Shown piece by piece: positions 24,477 through 33,787 of a stretch of DNA of 64,000 nt. The position numbers and the translations under genes were made by a program. The notes below the pieces were generated by a model, which worked only from the letters and a program-made list of their open reading frames with translations, had not been told where the DNA came from and ran no database searches. Source of the DNA: Alloscardovia criceti DSM 17774. GTDB lineage: Bacteria; Actinomycetota; Actinomycetes; Actinomycetales; Bifidobacteriaceae. Every line of letters starts with the position of its first letter. Positions within the stretch are counted from its first letter, which is position 1. The DNA lies in NCBI RefSeq assembly GCF_000376885.1, contig NZ_AQXR01000009.1:124001-188000 (forward strand), given 5' to 3'.

Positions 24477-25520
24477 TTACAACTCCATGTGACGCACGGA
24501 ACGCGGAGCTGCCGTGGACGAGCGTTCCACCAATTCGTAAGCGGATTCCATCGCATTATCCACTTTCTCGCCGTCTATCATTTTGAGGAGCATTGGCACC
24601 GCTTTGGCACCCAACTTAGGAATGTCTCTCCACAAAGCCGTAATGGATGGCGTAGTTGCGGTGCAGGCAAAGGAGTCATCCCACGAAATAATGGACAGAT
24701 CCTCCGGCACGCTCATGTCCTGCTCTTGAGCCACATGCAAACCCTCGATAGCCATGACGTCGTTGTCGTACACAATAGCCGTCGGTGGATTATCAAATAC
24801 CAACAGTCGGTTCGTGCAATCACGCCCCTGCTCCGGCGAGTAATCTGTGTGCAAATTATCGCAACGCATGCCTAAAGCCGTGGCCTCTTCCGTAAAGGCA
24901 CGGTCACGGATAAAGGTGTGTGCATATCTCTCAGGACCGCCTACATGGGCGATATGCGTATGGCCCAGTTCATGCAAATAATCGATGATTTTGCGCGCGC
25001 CATCGGTGTCATCGCTGGTCATGGAAGTGAGCCCTTTTGTCACCGATGGATCGGCGATAACGAGCACAGGCACTTCCGGATGCTGCTTATACAAATCAAT
25101 GCGCGGATCGCCTATTTCCACATTAAACACAATCATGGCGTCCACACTGCCGGCGGCAATCCAATTGCGGTGGATGCGTAAAGCCGCATTTGCATCCGGC
25201 ACCACGCGCAACAGCATGGAATAATCTTGCTTTTCCAGCTCCTCCCCGAGACCGGAGATGAGTTCCATAAAGTAGGACTCCACGGCAAACACCTTCGGAG
25301 CGGATACGATTACCAAACCGATGGTGCGTGTGCTGGCGTCCGAGAGAGCCTTGGCAGCACTGTTCGGCTTCCACCCCATGGATTCCGCCACTTTCAGCAC
25401 CTTATCGCGCGTGTTTTCGGACACACCTGGTTTCCCATTCAGCGCATACGATACTGCACTATTGGACACGCCTGCTGCTCGTGCAACATCGGAAATCGTC
25501 ACTTTTGCTTTGGCTACCAT
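24477..25520 (-). CDS. LacI-family transcriptional regulator
   Basis: DNA-binding repressor of 347 residues from the ATG at 25520 (MVAKAKVTISDVARAAGVSNSAVSYALNG). The earlier GTG at 25535 is less likely because GGGGAAG sits just before 25520. The N-terminal helix-turn-helix and hinge helix (AAKALSDASTRTIGLVI) are followed by a periplasmic-binding-protein-like sensor (YDNDVMAIEGLHVAQ, ISWDDSFAC). It lies among the isomerase, alpha-galactosidase, beta-mannosidase and CUT1 importer genes, and LacI-type palindromes occur in front of several of them. It is therefore the probable local regulator. The effector sugar is unknown. Confidence 0.92.
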   Translation of the reverse strand: MVAKAKVTISDVARAAGVSNSAVSYALNGKPGVSENTRDKVLKVAESMGWKPNSAAKALSDASTRTIGLVIVSAPKVFAVESYFMELISGLGEELEKQDYSMLLRVVPDANAALRIHRNWIAAGSVDAMIVFNVEIGDPRIDLYKQHPEVPVLVIADPSVTKGLTSMTSDDTDGARKIIDYLHELGHTHIAHVGGPERYAHTFIRDRAFTEEATALGMRCDNLHTDYSPEQGRDCTNRLLVFDNPPTAIVYDNDVMAIEGLHVAQEQDMSVPEDLSIISWDDSFACTATTPSITALWRDIPKLGAKAVPMLLKMIDGEKVDNAMESAYELVERSSTAAPRSVRHMEL

Positions 25521-25622
25521 GGTCTTCCCCAACACTTCTCTGTATTCGCTCTAGCATTCTATCGTTAAGTTCATAGCTTACTTAATAAAAACAAGACTAC
25601 TCCGCCATGATAATACAAAAAT

Positions 25623-25655
25623 TGGAGTGTCTTAACTGATTAAGCTAAGACACCC
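25623..25655 (-). terminator. Rho-independent terminator after beta-mannosidase
   Basis: Stem with arms GTGTCTTA / TAAGACAC (plus strand), closed further by G/C pairs and followed on the minus strand by AATTTTTGT. It ends the importer/beta-mannosidase transcript. Its loop side contains CTTAACTGATTAAG, which resembles the LacI palindrome but without the central CG. Confidence 0.75.
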
Positions 25656-25697
25656 CAGAATGTCGAAATTATCGAAACGAATTCATCACGCTTCAGA

Positions 25698-28397
25698 TCA
25701 TGGGCGCTTTAAATCATTGGCACAGCGCAAGACAGACGGATCGAGGAAGGCTTCAGGCTTTTCCACGCCCTGAGCAGTGATATGCCACTGCACCTCTTCA
25801 CCGGGCAAAAGCGATAGCATACCACCATCAATGCGAGCTGAGCTATCCACTTTATCCACCATGCAGAAGAGGTCACGCGCATAGTGCTGCGCATGAATGG
25901 TGAGCAGATATCCACCCTCTTCGCTCTCAATGCGGGCCGTAACCGGCTGCTTGTCGAGCTTTTGGTCGATAACTTCCGCCGCATTGTACAGTGCACGTGC
26001 AAAGTCCTGCACGCCTCCGAGTTCTTGTGCCTGAGGGGTGGCTACGATGATTTCATCGGCGGCATCCTCGCACTGAGATACGGCGTTATCCAGGAAATAG
26101 GTAGCGTGGCTAACGCCTTCCATCTCCACATCCACACGCTGCTCGGCGAGTATGGTGCCGTCTAAGCGCATGCGTTGTACGAGCCAACTACCCTTCCATG
26201 CTGCCGGCGAATCATTGAGCACCACCAAGGCCAAGGAATCTGCCTGAGGCTTCTTGCCTTCCCAGCTCAAATCCTCCCATGCCTTCTGAGACACGCGTGG
26301 CTGGATGGTAGCCAAGCGAGGCGCAAAGAAATCACGGGATGCATGCCAAAGTGGCTTGCGATGACCGTCGTAATCCACGGCCGCCCACGACACCACAGGC
26401 CAGTCATCGTTGAGCTGCCAAATCAAAGCGCCAGCATTGATTGGCTCCAGCGAGCGCATATGCTCCACACCGAAGCGCAAAGCCTGTGCCTGCTGCAATT
26501 GGCACGCCCAATGCCAATCCTCAATATTGGCCCAATTATCGGTTTCGATAAGCCAGTTACGTGAGCCGTCCGCATTGTAGCTCACATCATCCAAATGCCC
26601 AGGAGTTAGATGGGAACGCATACCGCGGGCCAGCTTGTAATTTCCACCGCTGGCCTTTTGATGTACAAGCATTTGCTCACCAAAAGGATCCAAGGTGGCA
26701 TCGTGTACGACGCGTGTCAGCGTACTCCAAGCTGGCGGTGCTTGATAGCCGAATTCGTCCGCGAAGCGAGGGGTGTACTGCGCATACACGCGGTAATCTT
26801 CGCGATTCCAGGCATCCCAGATATGCATCGTGCCATCGGTATCCAGATTTGGCGAGGTGTACTGGGTAAAGCTCATTGGAGAGCTAGGCAGATACACGCG
26901 CGTTGGATCGAGTTCTTCGAGCAATTCTGGGATGAGGTCGCTGTAATAGTAATCTCCCCAACCCTTTTCGCCGTAACCATAGGCATTCTTTGGCTGATCA
27001 TCATCACGCAAAGCCTGCTTAAATCCAAACCATTCAGAGTACGCCACATAGTTTTCGTTGGACCCATTCCATACAACCAAGCTTGGATGTGTGCTTAAAC
27101 GATTAATTTGCTCGCGTGCCTCAGCTTCGATTTCCGCCACAGTCTGAGGATCTTCCGGATATGCGGCACAGGCGAGCATAAAGTCCTGCCAAACCATAAT
27201 GCCCAACTCATCAGCCAATTCGTAGAAATCCTCGGATTCGTAAATACTACCGCCCCAGGCGCGCACCATATTTGAGTTCGATTCCACTAGGTCCGCGAAG
27301 CGCTGAGCGTACACGTCGCGCGTGGCACGTGTCATAAAGGCATCCACCGGCACGAAGTTGTAGCCACGCGCATGCACAGGTACATTATTGACATAAATCT
27401 GGAATGGACGGCCCACCTCGTCCGCAGCTGTATCTACGTGTACGGTGCGGAAGCCGACTTTACCGCTCCAGGTAGCGGCACCTTCGGCCACCTCAACGGA
27501 TACTGCATACAGTGGCTGATCACCGTAACCGATTGGCCACCACTTCTTGACGTTTGGAATGCTCAGCTGCAGTTCCGCTGTGGAGCGTCCGGCCTCGATG
27601 ACCGTCTCCACCTCATACTGCGCGCCCCCGTCACTAAGCTTCACCCGCACAGGTACGACCTGCTCATGAGCGCGCGCCTGGTCTACAGATGGTACACAGC
27701 CTGGGCCCACGCCTTCGCGTTCAATATCCACAGACACATTCAGTACGCCTGTACCATCATCGAGCACATCCACCAGCGGACGCACGGAAACAATGCGTGC
27801 TTCGGACCAGGAATCAATGCCGATAGCCTGCCAAATGCCCGCAGCCGCTACATCGATGCCCCAGTCCCAGCCGAATTGATACGATGGCTTACGGATCTGA
27901 TTAAAGGCATGGTGCTCGGTATGAGGATAGTAGCCTAACGCCTGCTCGCGGCGATTGGTTTCGCGCACAGGAGAGGTGAAGGAGATCTCCAGCACGTTCA
28001 TGCCTTCGATAAGCAGCGGGCGAATATCCCAGCGGTACGAACGGTGATAGTTATTGGCATGCCCAACCACGGAACCATTTAAGCTCAGCGTTGCTACGGT
28101 ATCCAAACCATAAGCCACCAAATCATAACGCGTACTGCCATTTGGCTGCCATTCAAATTCGCAGGTATATTGCCAATCGATATCGCCAATCCACTGCTGA
28201 TGATTTTCATTATCCCCATCAAATGGTTCATCGATGAGTCCGGCATTGTGTAAGTCTAATGTTACTTCACCAGGGACTGTTGCTGGAATGCCTTGAGAAA
28301 GGGCATCTCTCACTTCAGATGGTGCAGCTTGAGGATTGAGTGCACGCACCGTCCAGCCTTGATGAAGGGCCGCAAAGGTGTCCGATACTGTAGTCAT
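25698..28397 (-). CDS. Beta-mannosidase, GH2
   Basis: GH2 exo-beta-mannosidase of 899 residues, cytosolic (no signal peptide). The N-terminal sugar-binding domain shows IPATVPGEVTLDLHNAGLIDEPFDGDNE and WQYTCEFEW. The catalytic barrel includes NMVRAWGGSIYESEDFYELADELGI and VWQDFMLACAAYP. The acid/base Glu is in WNGSNENYVAYSEW (about residue 446) and the nucleophile Glu in RFADEFGYQAPPAW (about residue 547). The enzyme releases mannose from the non-reducing end of beta-manno-oligosaccharides or N-glycan cores. It has a clear GAGGAG ribosome site and lies downstream of two sugar permeases on the same strand, which suggests it acts on the imported sugar. Confidence 0.93.
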   Translation of the reverse strand: MTTVSDTFAALHQGWTVRALNPQAAPSEVRDALSQGIPATVPGEVTLDLHNAGLIDEPFDGDNENHQQWIGDIDWQYTCEFEWQPNGSTRYDLVAYGLDTVATLSLNGSVVGHANNYHRSYRWDIRPLLIEGMNVLEISFTSPVRETNRREQALGYYPHTEHHAFNQIRKPSYQFGWDWGIDVAAAGIWQAIGIDSWSEARIVSVRPLVDVLDDGTGVLNVSVDIEREGVGPGCVPSVDQARAHEQVVPVRVKLSDGGAQYEVETVIEAGRSTAELQLSIPNVKKWWPIGYGDQPLYAVSVEVAEGAATWSGKVGFRTVHVDTAADEVGRPFQIYVNNVPVHARGYNFVPVDAFMTRATRDVYAQRFADLVESNSNMVRAWGGSIYESEDFYELADELGIMVWQDFMLACAAYPEDPQTVAEIEAEAREQINRLSTHPSLVVWNGSNENYVAYSEWFGFKQALRDDDQPKNAYGYGEKGWGDYYYSDLIPELLEELDPTRVYLPSSPMSFTQYTSPNLDTDGTMHIWDAWNREDYRVYAQYTPRFADEFGYQAPPAWSTLTRVVHDATLDPFGEQMLVHQKASGGNYKLARGMRSHLTPGHLDDVSYNADGSRNWLIETDNWANIEDWHWACQLQQAQALRFGVEHMRSLEPINAGALIWQLNDDWPVVSWAAVDYDGHRKPLWHASRDFFAPRLATIQPRVSQKAWEDLSWEGKKPQADSLALVVLNDSPAAWKGSWLVQRMRLDGTILAEQRVDVEMEGVSHATYFLDNAVSQCEDAADEIIVATPQAQELGGVQDFARALYNAAEVIDQKLDKQPVTARIESEEGGYLLTIHAQHYARDLFCMVDKVDSSARIDGGMLSLLPGEEVQWHITAQGVEKPEAFLDPSVLRCANDLKRP

Positions 28398-28485
28398 GTG
28401 TTACTCCTCGAGAGTAAGTGAGCGGTGTGCTGCCATCGTTGGCTCGGTCCACCACTCTTTCGTTTGAGTTTGTTCTGTCATGGAT

Positions 28486-28524
28486 TTTGCGGTTCACAGT
28501 ATGGAGGGAACCATGAACCGCAAA
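28486..28524 (-). promoter_or_regulatory. Intercistronic hairpin between permease and beta-mannosidase
   Basis: Perfect 11-bp stem TTTGCGGTTCA / TGAACCGCAAA with a 17-base loop. No T tract follows on the minus strand, so it looks more like an mRNA-processing or stabilising element than a terminator. Confidence 0.5.
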
Positions 28525-28531
28525 GTTTTCT

Positions 28532-29446
28532 TTATTCCTTAACCGCTCCAGCTGCAATGCCGTTGTAAATCTGCTTCTGGAAGATGAGGAAGAGGATAAG
28601 CATTGGCAGCAAGGTGATGATGACGCCCGCGCAAATCAAATTGTATTTACTGCCCATAGGACCGGTGAAGGAGTACAAAGCAATTGCAATGGTCTTCAGC
28701 TTGCTGTCTTGCAAGTACAGGTTTGCTGCGTAGTACTCGTTGTACACGCCCACGCCCTTCAAAATCATGCAGGTGACGATTGCAGGCTTGAGCAAAGGCA
28801 GCAGAATCTTCGAATAAATCGTGAAGTACGATGCGCCATCCACGATGGCCGATTCGTCCAAGGACACCGGAATATTTTCAAAGAATTGGATAAACACGTA
28901 GATGGAAATAACGTCCGTACCGCACATCATCAGGATGTATCCCCACAAGGTATTGACTGCATTGAGGTGCACCATAATGGCGTACAAGGACACCTGCATA
29001 GCAATGCCAGGTAGCAAAGCGGCTAGGGCAAACAAGCCACGAATCAAGGTATTTCCTGGGAAGGTAAAGCGGCTGAGCACATAGGCCAACTGGGTACCAA
29101 TTAAGGTTGTGACGACCAGTACCACCACCAGTACGATGACGGAATTTGTAAAGGCAAGTCCCATATTGGACGCCTTGAAGGCATCCACATAATTGGCAAA
29201 ATTAAACCAATTTGCTGGCGCTTCCATCACGGAGGTGGTGCGATACTCACTTTCCGTTTTTGCTGCCGTTACGAAGCAGCTGACGATTGGCAAGAGGAAC
29301 CAGAATGCGAAGAAGATAAGGCTGAAATACTTCAAGCCTATGAGCAGCGCCCGTCTTGCGTTGTACCAATTGACTTCGTACTTGCCAATGCGCAAGTTAT
29401 GCCCCTGAGTACTGGAATAGGATGTGACGTTTGCCATTGTTCTCAC
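28532..29446 (-). CDS. Sugar ABC transporter permease, MalG-like
   Basis: CUT1 permease of 304 residues with six predicted membrane helices. The EAA-type cytoplasmic loop, which contacts the ATPase, is visible as DESAIVDGASYFTIYSKILLPLLKPAIV. The start is a GTG at 29446 that shares one base with the stop of the preceding permease, with AGAGAGG upstream; an ATG nine bases later is an alternative. It forms a heterodimer with the 29.4-30.5 kb permease. No ATPase gene accompanies them, so a shared ATPase (MsiK type) is presumed. Confidence 0.92.
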   Translation of the reverse strand: MRTMANVTSYSSTQGHNLRIGKYEVNWYNARRALLIGLKYFSLIFFAFWFLLPIVSCFVTAAKTESEYRTTSVMEAPANWFNFANYVDAFKASNMGLAFTNSVIVLVVVLVVTTLIGTQLAYVLSRFTFPGNTLIRGLFALAALLPGIAMQVSLYAIMVHLNAVNTLWGYILMMCGTDVISIYVFIQFFENIPVSLDESAIVDGASYFTIYSKILLPLLKPAIVTCMILKGVGVYNEYYAANLYLQDSKLKTIAIALYSFTGPMGSKYNLICAGVIITLLPMLILFLIFQKQIYNGIAAGAVKE

Positions 29447-30537
29447 TAATTCCTCTCTGCTTGTGCAGCTGGGATACGCGACTTCTTCAGGAGATTTAAT
29501 CCACGCGAGGAGACGCGCGATCCGTTTCTCAACAATGGAGCAGCCTTCACCGATACGCGACGACGCTGACGTGCCACCTTCGCGGCTTTCTTACGTGCTT
29601 TGGCTACACCGTCATCTGCATTTCTAAAGACGTATTTGAAGAAGACTTGCTGAAGCAAGGCGCAAATTAAAATAATAATCAGCAATACCACGGCCATAGC
29701 AGAAGCCAAACCGACCTTCTGGTTCACGTGTGCCAAACGATCCATGCGTACGAAGTAGGTAGCCGTACCGTTTGCACCCGTGGTAATCACGTATGGGCCT
29801 TCAAAGGCAGACAGCGAACCCGTAATGGAAAGAATGATGTTTAGCACGAGAATCGTCTTAATACCTGGAAGGATAATATGACGGAATTGCTGCCACTTGT
29901 TGGCACCGTCGATTTCTGCAGCTTCGTACATCGTCTTATCAATGGACATCATAGCGCCGATAAAGAGGATGACATTTTGTCCCAGATAACGCCAAATGGA
30001 TGCGCCCACCAGCGACCAGTTATTGATGGACTGATCTTTCAGCCAGTACGGTAAATTCGCTAAATCAAAGCCACACCACTGCAATACGCTATCAAATACG
30101 AATCCACGGGTGTAAAAGAACTTGAAGATAAAACCGACAGCAATACCGTTAATCAGGTATGGGAAGAAGTAAATACCCTTAAAGGCGTTCCCACCGCGTA
30201 CCTTAAACGCAAGAATTGTAGACAGATACAGCGCCAATGCCACCTGAATCAATGCACCGATCATGTAGTACACGCTGAGTTTCAAGGACGACAAAGTATC
30301 TGGACGGGTGAAGACCTGGATGTAATTATCCAAACCCACCCATTTCGGGGTGCCAATGTACTTCATGCGGTAAAAGCTGTAGCCCACCATGCTTCCAAAT
30401 GGCACATAAGTAAAGATAACAAGAAGTGAAACAGGGATTACACTGAACGCAAAGATGGTAAGCCCTTTTCGCCAGTCACGGCGATATGTATTGAACGGTA
30501 TTTCACTGCCATCTGTAGCAACTGTTGCCGAAGACAT
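29446..30537 (-). CDS. Sugar ABC transporter permease, MalF-like
   Basis: CUT1 permease of about 363 residues from the ATG at 30537 (MSSATVATDGSEIPF), which has AAAGGGGG upstream; the longer frame to 30621 lacks such a site. It contains six or more membrane helices. The ATPase-contacting loop reads KTMYEAAEIDGANKWQQFRHIILPGIK. The C-terminal tail is strongly basic. It is coupled to the MalG-like gene by an overlapping stop/start and follows the lipoprotein gene after about 150 bases containing a hairpin. Confidence 0.92.
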   Translation of the reverse strand: MSSATVATDGSEIPFNTYRRDWRKGLTIFAFSVIPVSLLVIFTYVPFGSMVGYSFYRMKYIGTPKWVGLDNYIQVFTRPDTLSSLKLSVYYMIGALIQVALALYLSTILAFKVRGGNAFKGIYFFPYLINGIAVGFIFKFFYTRGFVFDSVLQWCGFDLANLPYWLKDQSINNWSLVGASIWRYLGQNVILFIGAMMSIDKTMYEAAEIDGANKWQQFRHIILPGIKTILVLNIILSITGSLSAFEGPYVITTGANGTATYFVRMDRLAHVNQKVGLASAMAVVLLIIILICALLQQVFFKYVFRNADDGVAKARKKAAKVARQRRRVSVKAAPLLRNGSRVSSRGLNLLKKSRIPAAQAERN

Positions 30538-30610
30538 GACAGCCCCCTTTAAAGAATTGAATTGGTCTTCGTTTTTGAATCTGCGAAGATGAAATCTATT
30601 GTGTGAGTTC

Positions 30611-30656
30611 GGTGGCGGCATTCTGCGGATGTCTACGGCCGTACAATGCCACCACC
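30611..30656 (-). promoter_or_regulatory. Intercistronic hairpin between lipoprotein and permease genes
   Basis: 12-bp stem (left arm GGTGGCGGCATT, right arm AATGCCACCACC) with one G-U pair. It lacks a T tract. Such hairpins often protect the upstream binding-protein message and give it excess over the permeases. Confidence 0.5.
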
Positions 30657-30687
30657 AAGAATTATCTGTGAAAAGTAGGCTTCTGCC

Positions 30688-32079
30688 TTACTTGGCAACT
30701 GTGGTGTACTTGACGTCTACACCTTCACTCTCGAGGGCAGCATTCCACTTGCTATTCCACTCCTGCATAATGTCGTCAAAGCCTTCATCCTTATTGGATG
30801 CGTGCTCCACGATGGCCTGAACGCGAGCATCTCCACCGGCGTTGATAGCCAGCTCAGATTCGGAATTCAATGTAGTAAACAAGTCTTCTTCGCCTTCTAA
30901 GGATGGCTCATCAATGACAAAGTCCACATTTTCGAAGTCGGAGTAAATTTCTGGAAGCTTGTCATCGCTCTTATCTACAGAAATGCCACCTTCGTTGTAA
31001 GCATATCCAGACTTTTCTGTCATCCACTTGACGAAAATCATGGCTGCCTCTTGATGCTCCTTATCGGAATCCTTGTTGATGCCATAGGAGTAGTTTGCTG
31101 CGGAGGAGGTGTATTGCTTGCCATTTACGCTAATTGGGAATGGCATATAACCTACGTCATCCGGATTATCGCCGGCACTCTTCATCTGGGAAACAGCCCA
31201 AGAACCCAAAGCCATAGTAGCGATGTCGCCGTTATTCATTTTGGTCTTGCTACTCTCCCAATCGGTGGTGGAGAAGTCTTCTTCGGTCAAGCCTTCGCTC
31301 ACTGCATCGTACAGAATCTTGTATACGTTGTAGGCGTGAGTGCCGTCACCAGGGTCCGAGAACGGATCCTTAGTGTGCTCCAACTCCTGATTCATGTACT
31401 TTGCATCACCGGTAGACGTAGCACCAATATAGGAATCCCAAGCGCCCATAGCCCAGCCTGCTGCATAATTGGTGTACAGAGGGATAGCGTTGGTATTGCT
31501 CTTGATTGCCTTTAACGCGTTAATGAATTCTTCCGGCGTCTTTGGCAGCTCGGTAATGCCTGCTTCTTGGAAAACCTTCTTGTTGTACACCAAACCCAAA
31601 GCATTACCATCACTAGAAATGCCGTAGACCTGACCCTTGTATTCCTTATCGTAAACGTACTTAATTTCCTTATCCATATCGGATGTAGAGCCATAGGACA
31701 AGAAGTAATCGCCCATTTCGGACTTATCAACGGCAGGGATCATCATAATATCTCCCCAGTCGCCGCCCTGAAGCCTTGTCAATGCGCTATTTGCATAGTC
31801 CGTGCCCGTTTCAACCTGCACTTCGATGTTTGGGTAAAGCTTGTTGAAGTCCTCAATATAAGACTTCCATGTCTTTCCTGGATATGAATCTTGGGCCATA
31901 TCTGTACGGCCATTGTAAAACTTAATCGTGGTTTTAATATCTGTTCCGGTAGTACCCAAATTGATCTCTGGATAGGTCAAATCTGTACTACTGCTTGAGG
32001 ACGAGGATCCGCAAGCTGCAAGACTGATTGCGCATACACCGGCCAACGCTGCTGCGATAATCTTCTTGACTGATTTCAT
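30688..32079 (-). CDS. Extracellular sugar-binding lipoprotein of ABC transporter
   Basis: Family 1 solute-binding protein of about 463 residues. The start at 32079 gives a signal peptide (MKSVKKIIAAALAGVCAISLAAC) ending in the lipobox SLAAC, with AAGGAG upstream. The longer frame to 32253 runs into the promoter region. Downstream of the lipid-anchor Cys is a serine linker. Motifs such as YGISSDGNALGLVYNKKVF and PKTPEEFINALKAIK fit CUT1 proteins. It is first in the importer/beta-mannosidase operon and has two LacI-type palindromes upstream. A manno- or galactomanno-oligosaccharide substrate is inferred from its neighbours. Confidence 0.92.
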   Translation of the reverse strand: MKSVKKIIAAALAGVCAISLAACGSSSSSSSTDLTYPEINLGTTGTDIKTTIKFYNGRTDMAQDSYPGKTWKSYIEDFNKLYPNIEVQVETGTDYANSALTRLQGGDWGDIMMIPAVDKSEMGDYFLSYGSTSDMDKEIKYVYDKEYKGQVYGISSDGNALGLVYNKKVFQEAGITELPKTPEEFINALKAIKSNTNAIPLYTNYAAGWAMGAWDSYIGATSTGDAKYMNQELEHTKDPFSDPGDGTHAYNVYKILYDAVSEGLTEEDFSTTDWESSKTKMNNGDIATMALGSWAVSQMKSAGDNPDDVGYMPFPISVNGKQYTSSAANYSYGINKDSDKEHQEAAMIFVKWMTEKSGYAYNEGGISVDKSDDKLPEIYSDFENVDFVIDEPSLEGEEDLFTTLNSESELAINAGGDARVQAIVEHASNKDEGFDDIMQEWNSKWNAALESEGVDVKYTTVAK

Positions 32080-32556
32080 CTCTGAACTCCTTCGACTGAA
32101 TGCTGCTCGAGCGATGAGCTGATATCGTCCGAGCATGTGGCCCTGCGGTTCTACGATGAACTTCTGAGCCGCATATCTAGCAAGTTTTTCCTCGTGTGGA
32201 GAGGCTTTCTTGAAGATACGTTTTATCGTAACAGGCTTTTTCCAAAAAATCAACCGGTTAAGTTAAATCGGTCACATTTTTAGAAATTTCACACGGCAAA
32301 TGCTGACTATATACCGATATTATTTATCGTAAATACCCTTCTATATCCCTTTAATATCAACGTTTACCGTAATTTCCCATGTGAAGTAATACGCTGAGCT
32401 CTGGTAAAAGTATGAGTCAAAAAATTACTTAACCGTTTATGTTTATCGGCGTTTCGTATTTCACGCATATGAGGGCAATGCCAGGCACGCAAAAGCTCCG
32501 AGTATCTTCTACGACACCCGGAGCTTTTGTGTTAATGGAGAGAGAATGAAGGGCTA
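32080..32556. promoter_or_regulatory. Promoter region of the CUT1/beta-mannosidase operon, two LacI-type operators
   Basis: This region of about 477 bases is noncoding. Two palindromes resembling the LacI site occur: ATCAACCGGTTAAG at 32249-32262 (12 of 14) and CTTAACCGTTTATG at 32428-32441 (13 of 14). They are about 180 bp apart, suitable for looping. The stretch 32265-32430 is AT-rich and probably holds the promoter. The terminator of the upstream CUT2 operon is at 32491-32528. Confidence 0.6.
32491..32528 (-). terminator. Rho-independent terminator after the CUT2 permease gene
   Basis: Perfect 10-bp stem AAAAGCTCCG / CGGAGCTTTT with an 18-base loop. The A/T ends of the arms provide the T run on the minus strand. 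It lies 29 bases past the permease stop codon. Confidence 0.8.
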
Positions 32557-33786
32557 CTATCCCTTCCTGCGCTTTGACATCAAATCGACGGCAACTGCGC
32601 CCAAGAGCACGAGGCCCTTGATGGTCTTCACGATTGCGGTATCCACACCCATAATGGACAGACCCTGGTTAATAACACCCATAACGAATGCACCAACCAC
32701 AGCGCCCGGAATAGTACCAATACCACCGGTTACAGCAGTACCACCGATGAAGCATGCGGCGATTGCATCCATTTCGAATTCCATACCAGCCTGTGCTGTT
32801 GCAGATGCCAAGCGGGACAGCATGCACACTGCTGCAACTGCGGAGAGGAAGCCCATATGAACGAAGAGGAAGAAGTCGACCTTACGATCATCGATACCGG
32901 AGAGACGAGCAGCCTTACGGTTGCCGCCAACTGCATAGACGTGACGACCAAATACTGTACGGGTCAAGATGAAGTTGTAGATGACCACAAGCACGCCCAC
33001 GATAACGAGCATGATAGGAATACCACCGTTTTCGCCACTACCAGAAAGGGAGAGCAGGTAGGTGACGAAGCCGATTGCTACACCAGCCACAATAATCTTG
33101 AGCCAAGTCATGCTCATTGGTTCAGGCTCGAGTCCAGAAGCGGCCACCTTTGCACGACTACGGAACTGGAGGAAGACGAACAGAGCGAAGACGAGAGCAC
33201 CTACGACCAAGGTAAGCAAGGACATATCGCCTACGAAGCCGAGGAAGTTAGGAATGTAGTTACTTGCAATGCCGCGGAAATCGCGAGAAGTAATAGGCAC
33301 AGATTCACCTACGATAACGGTTGCAAGACCACGGAAGATAAGCATACCTGCCAGTGTGGTAATGAAGCCTGGGATGCGTACATATGCGACCCAGAAGCCG
33401 TTCCACACACCGATGACCAAACCGAGAGCAATGCTGACGAGGATGGCCAGCATCCAGTTCACATTGTAGTGCTCCATCAGCAGTGCACAGACACCACCGA
33501 TAAATGCTACCAAGGAACCCACGGACAAATCGATGTGGGTAGCGATGATAACCATCACCATACCGATTGCAAGAATAATCACGTATGCATTCTGCTGAAT
33601 CAGCGATACGAAGCTGTTAGGCTTCAGCAAAACGCCGCCTGTTAAGATCTGGAATGCAATAACGATGACTAAGAGAGCGCCAACAATACCGTACTGACGA
33701 AGATTTCCGGCAATGGTGGCAAAGAGTGAATTCTCACTCGCATTTTTTGCTGCCTTTTTCGTGACAGAAGTTGTAGGGTTTGCCAT
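32557..33786 (-). CDS. mmsB: Monosaccharide ABC transporter permease (MmsB/GguB-like)
   Basis: CUT2-family permease of 409 residues with about ten hydrophobic segments. Family motifs are LAIGMVMVIIATHIDLSVGSLVAF, GFWVAYVRIPGFITTLAGMLIFRG, YAVGGNRKAARLSGI and FIGGTAVTGGIGTIPGAVVGAFVMG. It pairs with the double-domain ATPase immediately upstream (one base between genes) and the binding protein further upstream. The set matches ChvE-MmsA-MmsB/GguAB systems, which carry galactose, glucose, arabinose or xylose; the exact sugar cannot be told. Confidence 0.92.
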   Translation of the reverse strand: MANPTTSVTKKAAKNASENSLFATIAGNLRQYGIVGALLVIVIAFQILTGGVLLKPNSFVSLIQQNAYVIILAIGMVMVIIATHIDLSVGSLVAFIGGVCALLMEHYNVNWMLAILVSIALGLVIGVWNGFWVAYVRIPGFITTLAGMLIFRGLATVIVGESVPITSRDFRGIASNYIPNFLGFVGDMSLLTLVVGALVFALFVFLQFRSRAKVAASGLEPEPMSMTWLKIIVAGVAIGFVTYLLSLSGSGENGGIPIMLVIVGVLVVIYNFILTRTVFGRHVYAVGGNRKAARLSGIDDRKVDFFLFVHMGFLSAVAAVCMLSRLASATAQAGMEFEMDAIAACFIGGTAVTGGIGTIPGAVVGAFVMGVINQGLSIMGVDTAIVKTIKGLVLLGAVAVDLMSKRRKG

Positions 33787-33787
33787 T

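Noticed and set aside
25631-25644. CTTAACTGATTAAG as a LacI operator
   Set aside because: It forms part of the terminator stem-loop after beta-mannosidase and lacks the central CG; it may be coincidental.
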